From positions 1-39,388 of the forward strand of contig HF989447.1 in the NCBI GenBank assembly GCA_000432175.1: a stretch of DNA of 39,388 nt. Direction: 5' to 3'. The stretch is from Eubacterium sp. CAG:786. GTDB taxonomy: Bacteria; Bacillota; Clostridia; Oscillospirales; Ruminococcaceae. Each line of letters starts with the position of its first letter. The stretch's first letter is position 1. Below, in pieces: positions 24,437 to 32,467 of the stretch. Made by a program: the position numbers and the translations under genes. The notes under the pieces were generated by a model. It was not told the DNA's origin, made no database searches, and saw only the letters and a program-made list of their open reading frames with translations.

Positions 24437-27061
24437 TTAAACCTTCTCGTGCTTGCCATAGTAAGCGTTCAGGTACATCTGCTTGATCTCCTTGAACAGC
24501 GGGAATCTCGGGTTAGCACCGGTGCACTGGTCATCGAATGCCTGCTCAACCATAGCATCCAGTCTGTCGAGGAAGTCCTTCTCGTCAACGCCATAGTCCT
24601 TAATGGTCTTCTTAACGCCGATTCTATCCTTCAGGTCGTCGATCTTCTTGATAAGACCCTCAACCTTAGCCTCATCGTTCTTGCCGGTAACACCGAGGAA
24701 CTCAGCAACTTCAGCATAACGACGCATTGTGTGCGGGTGAGTATACTGAGAGAATGTACCCATCTTAGCAGGAGCCTCAGCGCTGTTGAAGCGAATAACT
24801 TCGTCGATCAGCAGAGCGTTAGCAATACCATGCGGCAGGTGGTGGAATGCACCCAGCTTGTGAGCCATAGAGTGGCAAACACCCAGGAATGCGTTAGCGA
24901 ATGCCATACCAGCCATTGTAGCTGCATTAGCCATGTTCTCACGAGCAACCGGATCATAAACGCCGGAGATAGCGGAGTCATAAGCAGCAGGCAGGTTATC
25001 GAATATCAGCTGCAGGGACTTCAGAGCCAGACCGTCTGTGAACGGAGTAGCCATAACGGAAGCATAAGCCTCGAGGCAGTGTGTAACAGCGTCGATACCA
25101 GAAGCGGAGGTCAGACCTCTCGGACCGGTTCTCATCATGTCAGCATCAACGATAGCCATCTTAGGCATCAGCTGATAGTCAGCCAGCGGGTACTTAACGC
25201 CAGTGGACTGGTCTGTGATAACTGCAAACGGAGTAACCTCAGAACCTGTACCAGCGGAAGTAGGAACAGCGATGAAGTAAGCCTTCTCGCCCATATTCGG
25301 GAATGTGTAGACTCTCTTACGGATATCGATGAAGCGCATAGCCATATCCATGAAGTCAGCCTCGGGGTGCTCATACAGAACCCACATGATCTTACCAGCG
25401 TCCATTGCGGAACCACCACCGACAGCGATGATGCAGTCCGGCTCGAACTTTCTCATAGCCTCAGCGCCCTTCTGAGCAGAAGCCAGGGAAGGATCAGGCT
25501 CAACATCTGCGAATGTGGTGTGTACGATACCCATTTCGTCCAGTCTGTCAGTGATAGCCTTTGTGAAGCCGCTCTTGAACAGGAAGGAGTCTGTTACGAT
25601 GAATACTCTCTTCTTGCCCATAACGTCCTTGAGCTCCTTGAGAGCAACAGGGAGGCAGCCCTTCTTGATATAAACCTTCTCAGGTGCGCGGAACCACAGC
25701 ATGTTCTCTCTCCTCTCAGCAACGGTCTTGACATTCAGCAGGTGCTTAACACCAATGTTCTCGGAAACGGAGTTTCCACCCCAAGAACCGCAGCCCAGTG
25801 TGAGGGAAGGAGCAAACTTGAAGTTGTAGAGGTCGCCGATACCACCGAGGGAAGAAGGAGTGTTAACGATCAGACGGCAAGCCTTCATTCTTTCAGCCCA
25901 CTTGTCGAGCTTCTCTCTCTCGGTAATGTTGTTGATCCAGAGGACGGATGTATGACCAAGACCACCGTTGTTCTTCAGCAGTGTGTCAGCCATGTCCAGA
26001 GCCTGGTCGAAGTTCTCGGACTTGTACATGCCGAGGATAGTTGTGAGCTTCTCATGACCGAATGCCTCATCGGGCTCCAGAGAAGTAGCCTCACCGATGA
26101 TAACCTTAACGGACTCAGGAATCTCGAAGCCAGCCATCTTTGCGATCTGATAAGGACGCTGACCAACGATCTTAGCGTTAAGAGCGCCGTTGATGAGCAT
26201 TACCTTTCTGATCATGTCAGCCTGCTTCTTATCGAGGAACATGCAGCCTCTCTTCTCAAATTCCTTCTTAACATCGTTGTAGATTGTCTTGTCAACGATG
26301 AGGGTCTGCTCAGTAGCGCAGATCATACCGTTATCGAATGTCTTGGAGTGAATGATGGAGTTAACTGCATTAACGATATCAGCAGAAGCGTCGATGATAG
26401 CGGAAGCGTTACCTGCGCCAACGCCGATAGCGGGAGTACCGGAAGAATAAGCAGCCTTAACCATTCCGGGACCACCAGTTGCGAGAATGATGTCAACTTC
26501 CTTCATAAGGAGGTTGGTCAGGTCGAGGGAGGGAACATCTACCCAAGAGATGATTCCATCAGGAGCGCCAGCCTTTACAGCTGCCTCATAAACGATCTTT
26601 GCAGCCTCAACGGTGCACTTCTTTGCACGGGGATGCGGGCTGATGATGATACCGTTTCTGGTCTTGAGAGAGATGAGAGTCTTGAAGATAGCGGTGGAAG
26701 TAGGGTTGGTTGTAGGAATAACCGCACCGACTACGCCGATAGGCTCAGCGATCTTTTCAATGCCATAAGCCTCGTCGCGCTCGATAACGCCGCAGGTCTT
26801 GGTGTGCTTGTAAGCGTTGTAGATGTGCTCAGCAGCATAGTTGTTCTTGATAACCTTATCTTCTACAATACCGTAGCCTGTTTCCTCAACAGCCATCTTT
26901 GCCAGCGGGATTCTCTGCTTGTTTGCAGCGGAAGCAGCTGCGAAGAATATCGCGTCTACCTGCTCCTGAGTGTAAGTTGAGAAAATCTCCTGTGCCTCTT
27001 TGACCTTTGCGAGTGCTTTTTCGAAGCTCTCTACGCTGTCAACCAGTTCATGAAATGCCAT
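24437..27061 (-). CDS. adhE: Bifunctional acetaldehyde-CoA/alcohol dehydrogenase
   Basis: An 874-residue fermentative enzyme reducing acetyl-CoA to acetaldehyde, then ethanol, with two NADH; it forms spirosomes. The N-terminal aldehyde dehydrogenase half has its catalytic Cys248 (NGMICATEQ). The C-terminal iron-type alcohol dehydrogenase half has GGGSAMDAGK for NAD and the metal-binding ligands in DAVTHCLEAY and CHSMAHKLGAFHHLPHG. Length equals the family norm. ATG 27061 (MAFHELV) has GGAG 9 bases upstream; an ATG at 27067 is too close to it. Codon use is strongly biased: TTA, CTA and TCA codons are absent for 851 codons. Rex-like control is suggested by the upstream palindrome. Confidence 0.97.
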   Translation of the reverse strand: MAFHELVDSVESFEKALAKVKEAQEIFSTYTQEQVDAIFFAAASAANKQRIPLAKMAVEETGYGIVEDKVIKNNYAAEHIYNAYKHTKTCGVIERDEAYGIEKIAEPIGVVGAVIPTTNPTSTAIFKTLISLKTRNGIIISPHPRAKKCTVEAAKIVYEAAVKAGAPDGIISWVDVPSLDLTNLLMKEVDIILATGGPGMVKAAYSSGTPAIGVGAGNASAIIDASADIVNAVNSIIHSKTFDNGMICATEQTLIVDKTIYNDVKKEFEKRGCMFLDKKQADMIRKVMLINGALNAKIVGQRPYQIAKMAGFEIPESVKVIIGEATSLEPDEAFGHEKLTTILGMYKSENFDQALDMADTLLKNNGGLGHTSVLWINNITEREKLDKWAERMKACRLIVNTPSSLGGIGDLYNFKFAPSLTLGCGSWGGNSVSENIGVKHLLNVKTVAERRENMLWFRAPEKVYIKKGCLPVALKELKDVMGKKRVFIVTDSFLFKSGFTKAITDRLDEMGIVHTTFADVEPDPSLASAQKGAEAMRKFEPDCIIAVGGGSAMDAGKIMWVLYEHPEADFMDMAMRFIDIRKRVYTFPNMGEKAYFIAVPTSAGTGSEVTPFAVITDQSTGVKYPLADYQLMPKMAIVDADMMRTGPRGLTSASGIDAVTHCLEAYASVMATPFTDGLALKSLQLIFDNLPAAYDSAISGVYDPVARENMANAATMAGMAFANAFLGVCHSMAHKLGAFHHLPHGIANALLIDEVIRFNSAEAPAKMGTFSQYTHPHTMRRYAEVAEFLGVTGKNDEAKVEGLIKKIDDLKDRIGVKKTIKDYGVDEKDFLDRLDAMVEQAFDDQCTGANPRFPLFKEIKQMYLNAYYGKHEKV

Positions 27062-27230
27062 AGTCATCTTCTCCTTAAATATTTGTATACCTGCATCAAC
27101 CCATGATCTGACTGTATAACGGCTGCGGTGACGGCAAAAGCCGCGGCGCAGTCGCAATATCCCGCGATCCTGTGATATCCGCACGGACCAGCGTCGTTGC
27201 CGGCCGTTTCTTAACGAAATAATAGTGCTT
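27062..27230 (-). promoter_or_regulatory. adhE 5' leader, GC-rich, unassigned
   Basis: About 160 bases lie between the predicted start of transcription and the RBS. It is much more GC-rich than the flanks and can form local hairpins, such as GCGGC-TTTT-GCCG around 27134-27150 on the minus strand. I recognise no riboswitch class. Confidence 0.35.
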
Positions 27231-27237
27231 TCGACAG

Positions 27238-27265
27238 GTTATACTTATTGCTAACCTTTTTGCAA
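27238..27265 (-). promoter_or_regulatory. Promoter of adhE
   Basis: TTGCAA (27260-27265), 16-base spacer, TATAAC (27238-27243), read on the minus strand. The Rex-like site abuts its -35. Confidence 0.65.
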
Positions 27266-27266
27266 C

Positions 27267-27282
27267 TGTTAATATTTTAACA
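27267..27282. promoter_or_regulatory. Rex-type operator upstream of adhE
   Basis: The perfect palindrome TGTTAA-TATT-TTAACA matches the core of the clostridial Rex site (TTGTTAANNNNTTAACAA) and lies one base from the adhE -35. Rex represses fermentation genes at low NADH/NAD+ ratio. No rex gene is in the window. Confidence 0.75.
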
Positions 27283-27310
27283 CAATATTTTGTCCCTGTA
27301 AAATGTAATA

Positions 27311-27328
27311 TTGATATATACATATCAA
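27311..27328. promoter_or_regulatory. Second palindrome upstream of adhE, candidate LysR site
   Basis: TTGATAT-ATAC-ATATCAA is a perfect 7-bp inverted repeat about 30 bases beyond the Rex-like site and 25 bases from the lysR stop. Its symmetry and T-N11-A spacing suit a LysR-type activator. Assignment is inference. Confidence 0.45.
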
Positions 27329-27353
27329 CAAAATACATAGCAGAGACAAAGTA

Positions 27354-28283
27354 TCATATTACGTTATATTTCTTTTTAGCACGGTGAACAGCGGCTATGA
27401 ATTCGCGGTCATATTCGCTCAGCCGATAGTCGCGCCGATAGATGAGGACATCCTTGTAAAGCCGCTCGGCGCCCTTTACCTTAAGCTGCACCAGCCCGTA
27501 ATTATCAAGCAGCTGCTGCGGAACAGGGGACACCCACATAAATGTTTCCGGCACTGTGCCAAGAATAACGAACTGCGTCCCGCGCTCATAGACATATATC
27601 CTTCGCTCAACGAATTCCGTTAGCTCAGATTTCCGCACGTCAATAACGGGTACCGACGGCACGTAAGGATCCGAGTGGCATACTTCGATATAATCAGCGA
27701 GGTCGTCAAGACAGACTTCGTCTTTGTGCGCAAGCGGGTCGTTCTTCGAAATTATCATGTTGTACGAGAATTCTGCGATGGTGTCTGCTGTGAGTTTCTT
27801 ATCCTTGAAAAGGTCGCTGAAATATTTCTCATACGATGACTGGAACCTCACGATACCAAGGTTGAAATCCTCGCGGACAACGCTGTTTATCGTGTTCATC
27901 GGGTTTGTTTCGCAGTAGAAGAATTCAGCCGGAAAGCCCTTCTTCATACATCGCGAGAAGTCAGCCATCGCATAGCTCAGGTAGCTTGCCCGGGGCACGC
28001 TGACTGAAAAGCTCTGCTTTTTCTGGCGGCCGTTCTGATATATCTGCTCGACTTCCTCGACTTTCTGCACGATCTGCCGGGCGTACTGCAGGAATTCCTC
28101 TCCGTCAGGGGTGATAGAAATGCCCTTGGTGGTGCGCCTGAATATGGTTATCCCGAGGGACTCTTCAAGCTCCTTTATAGCGCGGCTGAGATTCGGCTGC
28201 CCCATGTAAAGGTTCTCTGCCGCCTTGCTGATAGAACGGGTCTTTGCCACTTCTACGGCATATTTCAGATGAAGTATGTTCAA
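27354..28283 (-). CDS. LysR-family transcriptional regulator
   Basis: A 309-residue LysR protein. Residues about 1-60 are the winged helix (TRSISKAAENLYMGQPNLSRAI, then LFRRT-type wing FRRTTKGISITPDG), a linker helix follows, and residues about 95-300 are the substrate-binding-like effector domain. The start is TTG 28283, with AGGA 6 bases upstream; no ATG fits. It lies directly upstream of adhE on the same strand, so it may regulate adhE or the adjacent ilvBN-lipoprotein genes. The effector is unknown. Confidence 0.92.
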   Translation of the reverse strand: MNILHLKYAVEVAKTRSISKAAENLYMGQPNLSRAIKELEESLGITIFRRTTKGISITPDGEEFLQYARQIVQKVEEVEQIYQNGRQKKQSFSVSVPRASYLSYAMADFSRCMKKGFPAEFFYCETNPMNTINSVVREDFNLGIVRFQSSYEKYFSDLFKDKKLTADTIAEFSYNMIISKNDPLAHKDEVCLDDLADYIEVCHSDPYVPSVPVIDVRKSELTEFVERRIYVYERGTQFVILGTVPETFMWVSPVPQQLLDNYGLVQLKVKGAERLYKDVLIYRRDYRLSEYDREFIAAVHRAKKKYNVI

Positions 28284-28304
28284 CTTTATTCCTGCCTTTC
28301 GTCG

Positions 28305-28317
28305 TTTCCCCGGGAAA
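28305..28317. promoter_or_regulatory. Palindrome near the lysR transcript start
   Basis: TTTCCC-C-GGGAAA, a perfect 6-bp inverted repeat just downstream of the predicted lysR -10. Possible autoregulatory site. Confidence 0.3.
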
Positions 28318-28319
28318 TT

Positions 28320-28349
28320 CTTGTAGTTTTTCTGTTAAAGATTTGTCAA
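28320..28349 (-). promoter_or_regulatory. Possible promoter of lysR
   Basis: TTGACA (28344-28349), 18-base spacer, TACAAG (28320-28325) on the minus strand. The -35 is perfect, the -10 weak. Confidence 0.45.
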
Positions 28350-28356
28350 ATGCTTG

Positions 28357-29631
28357 TTATTGCGCTGAAAGAAGTTTCTTAGCTTCTGCCGGAGTCACCA
28401 TTTCAGCGAGCGCCTTGTCGTAGCCTTCAATAAGAATAGTATTCTTGGTCGGACAGTCGGATATTCTGATGTTCAGGCTATTGGGACTATCGTCTGCACC
28501 AAAAGTATCTACTTCCGAAAACGCGCCGTTTTCATATGTGTAAAACGATACTCCCCCCATAAATGACGAACCGCCGACGGCATAGTATTTGCTGCCTATT
28601 ATCTGCGCTTCCGGAATAAAGACGTCTTCAAGGGGAGGAAGAATTCCGGTGCTGTCCATCGCGTAAAGCCCGTTTATGTCAACAGGAGCGCCGACCACTG
28701 TATAATATCTGTGCGCGTCCGTATCGTACACCATGAATTCTCCGCTGCACTGCCAGCCGTATGTCATCAGGAAGCAGTCGGACTTATAGTAAGCGCCGCG
28801 GAAGTCATAGTGCGTGAACATTTCCCTGTTTCTCACGCCGATAAGCGGGGAATGGGTACTTACCCCAAAATCGCCGTAAGCGTTGAACACCAGCTGCTTG
28901 TCTGCGCCGTAATCCAGCATATCCACAGAGTACAGGTGTTCCAGTCTGTTCCATCGGTATTCCGGGTCGGCCCAGCCTCTGTAATTGACGAAAACAACGT
29001 AATCATAGGATTTGGGAGTGTCGAGAATTGTTTCCAGCTCAACAAACGCTTCTTCTGCTCCATCACCGTCAAAATCATTGATATAGGCGCCTTTGACACG
29101 AATGTCGAGCCCGCCGCTTGTGAGCCAATCGCCAAGGGTATCATCACCATCGGTGGAATATTTCACCGTAATATCGGCTGCCGACGGATTATCATTTATC
29201 CACCGGGACACCATCTTGTATCTGTCGGATTTTTTTACTGCTTCTACTGCGATATCTGTGAAATAGGCGTACTTCTCATGCGCTGTATCCGACGGAATAT
29301 TCTTGATATAGTCATAATCGACGAAAATGTTGTTTTCAGAAAGCTGTACCATCTGTGGATACGCTTCTTCGTCCATGTTATACAGCATTCCGACCGAACC
29401 GCCTGACGGAAACTTTTCGGAAGCCTCATCATTAGTCTCCGCAGCCTGCTGTTCCGGCTCCGATGTGTTTTCAGAAGAAGCCTGTGATGTTTCAGCAGTG
29501 TCCTGCTCCGTTTCCGCAGTTTCTTCTGCGGAAATCGGGGCAGGGGAGCTGTTTTCTGTAACCGGGGCGCTGCACCCCGAAAGGAGTAATGCTGATATGA
29601 CTGCCGGGGTAATGCCTCTGCGAAAGTTCAT
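28357..29631 (-). CDS. Lipoprotein of unknown function, acidic linker and FG-GAP-like segment
   Basis: A 424-residue predicted lipoprotein (signal peptide ending LLLSGC, Cys20). Residues about 25-75 are a low-complexity Glu/Thr/Ser/Ala linker. The rest is a globular domain with a calcium-loop-like motif NDFDGDGAEEAFV, as in FG-GAP or EF-hand-type repeats, and many aromatic residues. I do not recognise the family. It starts 14 bases after ilvN with RBS GGGAGG, so it probably shares the ilvBN transcript, an odd place for a surface lipoprotein. Confidence 0.8.
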   Translation of the reverse strand: MNFRRGITPAVISALLLSGCSAPVTENSSPAPISAEETAETEQDTAETSQASSENTSEPEQQAAETNDEASEKFPSGGSVGMLYNMDEEAYPQMVQLSENNIFVDYDYIKNIPSDTAHEKYAYFTDIAVEAVKKSDRYKMVSRWINDNPSAADITVKYSTDGDDTLGDWLTSGGLDIRVKGAYINDFDGDGAEEAFVELETILDTPKSYDYVVFVNYRGWADPEYRWNRLEHLYSVDMLDYGADKQLVFNAYGDFGVSTHSPLIGVRNREMFTHYDFRGAYYKSDCFLMTYGWQCSGEFMVYDTDAHRYYTVVGAPVDINGLYAMDSTGILPPLEDVFIPEAQIIGSKYYAVGGSSFMGGVSFYTYENGAFSEVDTFGADDSPNSLNIRISDCPTKNTILIEGYDKALAEMVTPAEAKKLLSAQ

Positions 29632-29645
29632 ATCAACGCCTCCCG

Positions 29646-30116
29646 TTAATCTCTTTCCAGTGCGGAAATACCACTTCTGACCATCTTGACGATGCCGAAC
29701 GGCTTTAACAGGCTGATGAAGCTGTCTATCTTCTCGGGCTTGCCGGTGAGTTCCAGCATAATGCTGTCCTCGCCGATATCCACGGATTTGGCGCGGAACA
29801 GGTTAGCCACCTCGACGATACCGCGTCTGTCCTCAACGGAACGTCCCGCGCGGACGATAACGTGCTCGCGGCATACGGCGTCGGTGAGTATTTTGACTTC
29901 CTTGACGTCGTGGAGCTTCATGAGCTGGTTCTTTATCTGCTCCAGTACCTTGAGATCACCGGCAACCACGATAGTCAGCCTGGAGATCTCAGGGACTTCT
30001 GTTTCGGCTGCGTTAAGGCTCTTGATGTTGAAGCAGCGTCTGCTGAACAGGCTGGAAACACGGAGCAGCACGCCTTCGCTGTTATTTACTTTTACTGATA
30101 ATACGTATTCCTGCAT
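29646..30116 (-). CDS. ilvN: Acetolactate synthase small (regulatory) subunit
   Basis: A 156-residue regulatory subunit that activates IlvB and gives valine feedback inhibition. The N-terminal ACT domain (VLSVKVNNSEGVLLRVSSLF, then FNIKSLNAAETE) is complete, followed by the C-terminal ACT-like domain (VCREHVIVRAG, RRGIVEVANLFRAKSVD). ATG 30116 is preferred to the upstream GTG because GGAGG lies 7 bases before it. It starts 2 bases after the ilvB stop. Confidence 0.95.
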   Translation of the reverse strand: MQEYVLSVKVNNSEGVLLRVSSLFSRRCFNIKSLNAAETEVPEISRLTIVVAGDLKVLEQIKNQLMKLHDVKEVKILTDAVCREHVIVRAGRSVEDRRGIVEVANLFRAKSVDIGEDSIMLELTGKPEKIDSFISLLKPFGIVKMVRSGISALERD

Positions 30117-30118
30117 GA

Positions 30119-31807
30119 TCACGCCTCCAGGTCAATTGATGTGATGGGATTTACGACCGGCTTTCCGGCAGGTATCATCGGCAGAACGTTGATGTCCCTG
30201 TCAATGCGTACTTCTATCATAACCGGCGCGGACTTGGAAATCTCCAGCGCTTCTCTGAGTACAGGCGCGATCTCCTCTGTCTTTTCGATAACGAAAGTCT
30301 TTATGCCGAATGCTTCACCAAGTTTTACATAGTCGATGTGACGTGCGTCCAGCGTGGTTTCTGAGAAGTGCTTGCTGTAGAAAAGGCGCTGCCACTGGCG
30401 TACCATGCCGAGTACATTATTATTGATCACGATTTCTACAATATTTATACCGTGCGCGGAAGCTGTAATGAGTTCGTTGAGGTTCATCGCAAAGGAACCG
30501 TCGCCTGCCATATTAACAACGGTCTTGTCGGGATTTCCGGTCTTTGCACCGATCGCTGCACCCAGACCGAAGCCCATGGTGCCGAGTCCACCGGAGGAAA
30601 CGAAACTGCGGGGATTTTTGCACTTGTAGTACTGCGCAGCCCACATCTGGGTCTGACCGACTTCCGTTGTGATGATGGCTTCGCCGTTAGTCTGGCGATC
30701 GAGTTCTTCAATAACAGCCTCGGGAGTTACAGGGAACTCAGGTGTGCCCTGCTGAACAGGCTCGCCGAAATCCTTACCGAGAATTTCTGCGCTCCACTCC
30801 GGGTGGGACTGCTTCGTGATTTTCTCGTTGATCGCAGCGAGAACTTCCTTGACGTCGCCGGTAACGGTAGTTGTTACGTCAACGTTCTTATTGAATTCAG
30901 CAGGGTCGATGTCGATGTGAATGATCTTTGCCTGCTTGCCGAATACGGAAGTATCACCGGTCACGCGGTCGGAAAAGCGCGTACCTATGCCTATGAACAG
31001 GTCGCAGTTATTGAGCGCATATGCAGCCCTGACCGTACCGTGCATGCCAAGCATGCCTATGTAACGTCTGTCAGTCTCATCGTAAGCGCCCTGACCCATG
31101 AGGGAACATGAAACGGGAGCGTCAGTCAGCTCAGCAAGCTTCTTGAGTTCCGCGGAAGCGCCGGAAGAGATAACGCCGCCGCCTGCATAAATGTAAGGCT
31201 TTTTGGCGTTTGCGATGAGTTCAACGGCTGTGTTTATCTCATCAGCGGAAAGGGGAGCGTTCTTTTCAGGCTGCTGTGCAGGCTGCGGTGTGTACTCTGC
31301 CACAGCCTGTGTGATATCCTTGGGGACGTCTATCAGCACCGGACCCTTTCTGCCGGTGTTAGCGATGCGGAATGCAAGACGGATGGTATCCGCGAGGTCA
31401 TTCACGGATTTAACGATAAAATTGTGCTTTGTGATAGGCATTGTTATGCCGGTGATGTCCACTTCCTGGAAGGAATCAAGACCCAGCAGTCCGCAGGAAA
31501 CGTTACCTGTTATAGCGACCAGCGGGACGGAATCCATATAAGCGGTAGCGATACCGGTGACGAGGTTAGTCGCGCCGGGACCGGAAGTTGCGAGAACAAC
31601 GCCAGTTCTGCCGGTGGAACGAGCGTATCCGTCTGCCGCATGGCAGGCGCCCTGTTCATGGCAGGTAATGACGTGCCTGATCTTGTCGCTGTACTTGTAC
31701 AGACTGTCATAAATATTGAGAACAGCACCGCCCGGATAGCCGAAAATGGTATCAGCGCCCTGTTCGAGTAAGCATTCAACGATTATATCAGAACCGCTAA
31801 GCTTCAT
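30119..31807 (-). CDS. ilvB: Acetolactate synthase large (catalytic) subunit
   Basis: A 562-residue thiamine-diphosphate enzyme joining two pyruvates to acetolactate (valine/leucine) or pyruvate and 2-oxobutyrate (isoleucine). The catalytic Glu lies in ITCHEQGACHAADGYAR. The Mg-TPP motif is GDGSFAMNLNELITAS..NN, and GIGTRFSDRVTG marks the FAD domain. The small-subunit gene next to it marks this as the anabolic enzyme rather than catabolic AlsS. RBS GAAGGGTGAT precedes ATG 31807. The short (~55-base) leader holds no T-box or attenuator that I can see. Confidence 0.96.
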   Translation of the reverse strand: MKLSGSDIIVECLLEQGADTIFGYPGGAVLNIYDSLYKYSDKIRHVITCHEQGACHAADGYARSTGRTGVVLATSGPGATNLVTGIATAYMDSVPLVAITGNVSCGLLGLDSFQEVDITGITMPITKHNFIVKSVNDLADTIRLAFRIANTGRKGPVLIDVPKDITQAVAEYTPQPAQQPEKNAPLSADEINTAVELIANAKKPYIYAGGGVISSGASAELKKLAELTDAPVSCSLMGQGAYDETDRRYIGMLGMHGTVRAAYALNNCDLFIGIGTRFSDRVTGDTSVFGKQAKIIHIDIDPAEFNKNVDVTTTVTGDVKEVLAAINEKITKQSHPEWSAEILGKDFGEPVQQGTPEFPVTPEAVIEELDRQTNGEAIITTEVGQTQMWAAQYYKCKNPRSFVSSGGLGTMGFGLGAAIGAKTGNPDKTVVNMAGDGSFAMNLNELITASAHGINIVEIVINNNVLGMVRQWQRLFYSKHFSETTLDARHIDYVKLGEAFGIKTFVIEKTEEIAPVLREALEISKSAPVMIEVRIDRDINVLPMIPAGKPVVNPITSIDLEA

Positions 31808-31868
31808 TGAGATATCACCCTTCTTTTACATATTTCGCTGCTTGTTATATCAAACAGTACATAGTATT

Positions 31869-31897
31869 ATTTTATCACATAGTTCATATGTTGTCAA
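31869..31897 (-). promoter_or_regulatory. SigA promoter of ilvBN
   Basis: Perfect TTGACA (31892-31897), 17-base spacer, TAAAAT (31869-31874) on the minus strand. Confidence 0.8.
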
Positions 31898-31927
31898 CGA
31901 CATAACAGAAATTTTCTTGCTTTTTCG

Positions 31928-31965
31928 ATAAAAAATTCGCCGACGGAATTTCTCACGCCGGCGAA
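31928..31965 (-). terminator. Terminator of the GGDEF-flavodoxin operon
   Basis: Stem TTCGCCG/CGGCGAA (31936-31965) with inner pairing, followed on the minus strand by TTTTTTATC. Confidence 0.82.
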
Positions 31966-31981
31966 ATATCTTGTTTTAAAG

Positions 31982-32467
31982 TTATTGGTTCATTAATATG
32001 AACGCTATCATTTCCTTGAGCATTTCCTCAGAAACATAATCGCAGCCGTTTTTAAGCACATCGATCATTTCCTCGGTGCCGGGCTTGTTCTGCTTTTCAA
32101 GGTCGGTGCGAATTGTTTCAAGCAGCTTTCTCTGCAGCCATTTCAGCTTTTTGAGGTCAAGCCTGCCGCGCATATAGAACAGCGGAACGTCCATAGGGTT
32201 GGCGCCTTTAAGTATTTCAATGTACTTATCATTTGAAAGGTTCATTCCCACCGCGCCGACGCACAGTATGTTCCAGCGTTTCAGAGCCTTTTTCAGACCC
32301 TGTATCTTGTTCGCGAATATCCAGCCAAGGAATATGGCTTCTTCGTCCTTGGGAAGCTTCCTGCATGCTTCTTTAAGGGAATACGCAGGCACGCCGAGTT
32401 TCTCAGACAGCATTTCAGCGTACTGTTTAGTGCTGCCGGTGTTGGATTCATATATTATCGCTTTCAT
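31982..32467 (-). CDS. Flavodoxin-like domain protein
   Basis: A 161-residue protein of the flavodoxin fold (HemG/Flavodoxin_5 type). The N-terminal phosphate-binding loop reads YESNTGSTKQYAEML. Later segments FLGWIFANKIQGLKKAL and CVGAVGMNLSND fit the FMN-contacting loops. It is shorter and less acidic than electron-carrier flavodoxins, so a role as a small redox or FMN-dependent enzyme is more likely. The ATG overlaps the stop of the GGDEF gene (ATGA), so the two are coupled. Confidence 0.82.
   Translation of the reverse strand: MKAIIYESNTGSTKQYAEMLSEKLGVPAYSLKEACRKLPKDEEAIFLGWIFANKIQGLKKALKRWNILCVGAVGMNLSNDKYIEILKGANPMDVPLFYMRGRLDLKKLKWLQRKLLETIRTDLEKQNKPGTEEMIDVLKNGCDYVSEEMLKEMIAFILMNQ

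Noticed and set aside
24425..26980. 851-codon plus-strand open frame
   Set aside because: It is the exact codon-aligned complement of adhE, has a Leu/Ser/Val-rich composition typical of antisense frames, and has no RBS or family motifs.
31808..31868. T-box or attenuator for ilvB
   Set aside because: The leader is only about 55 bases with no specifier, anti-terminator or Leu/Val/Ile-rich peptide.
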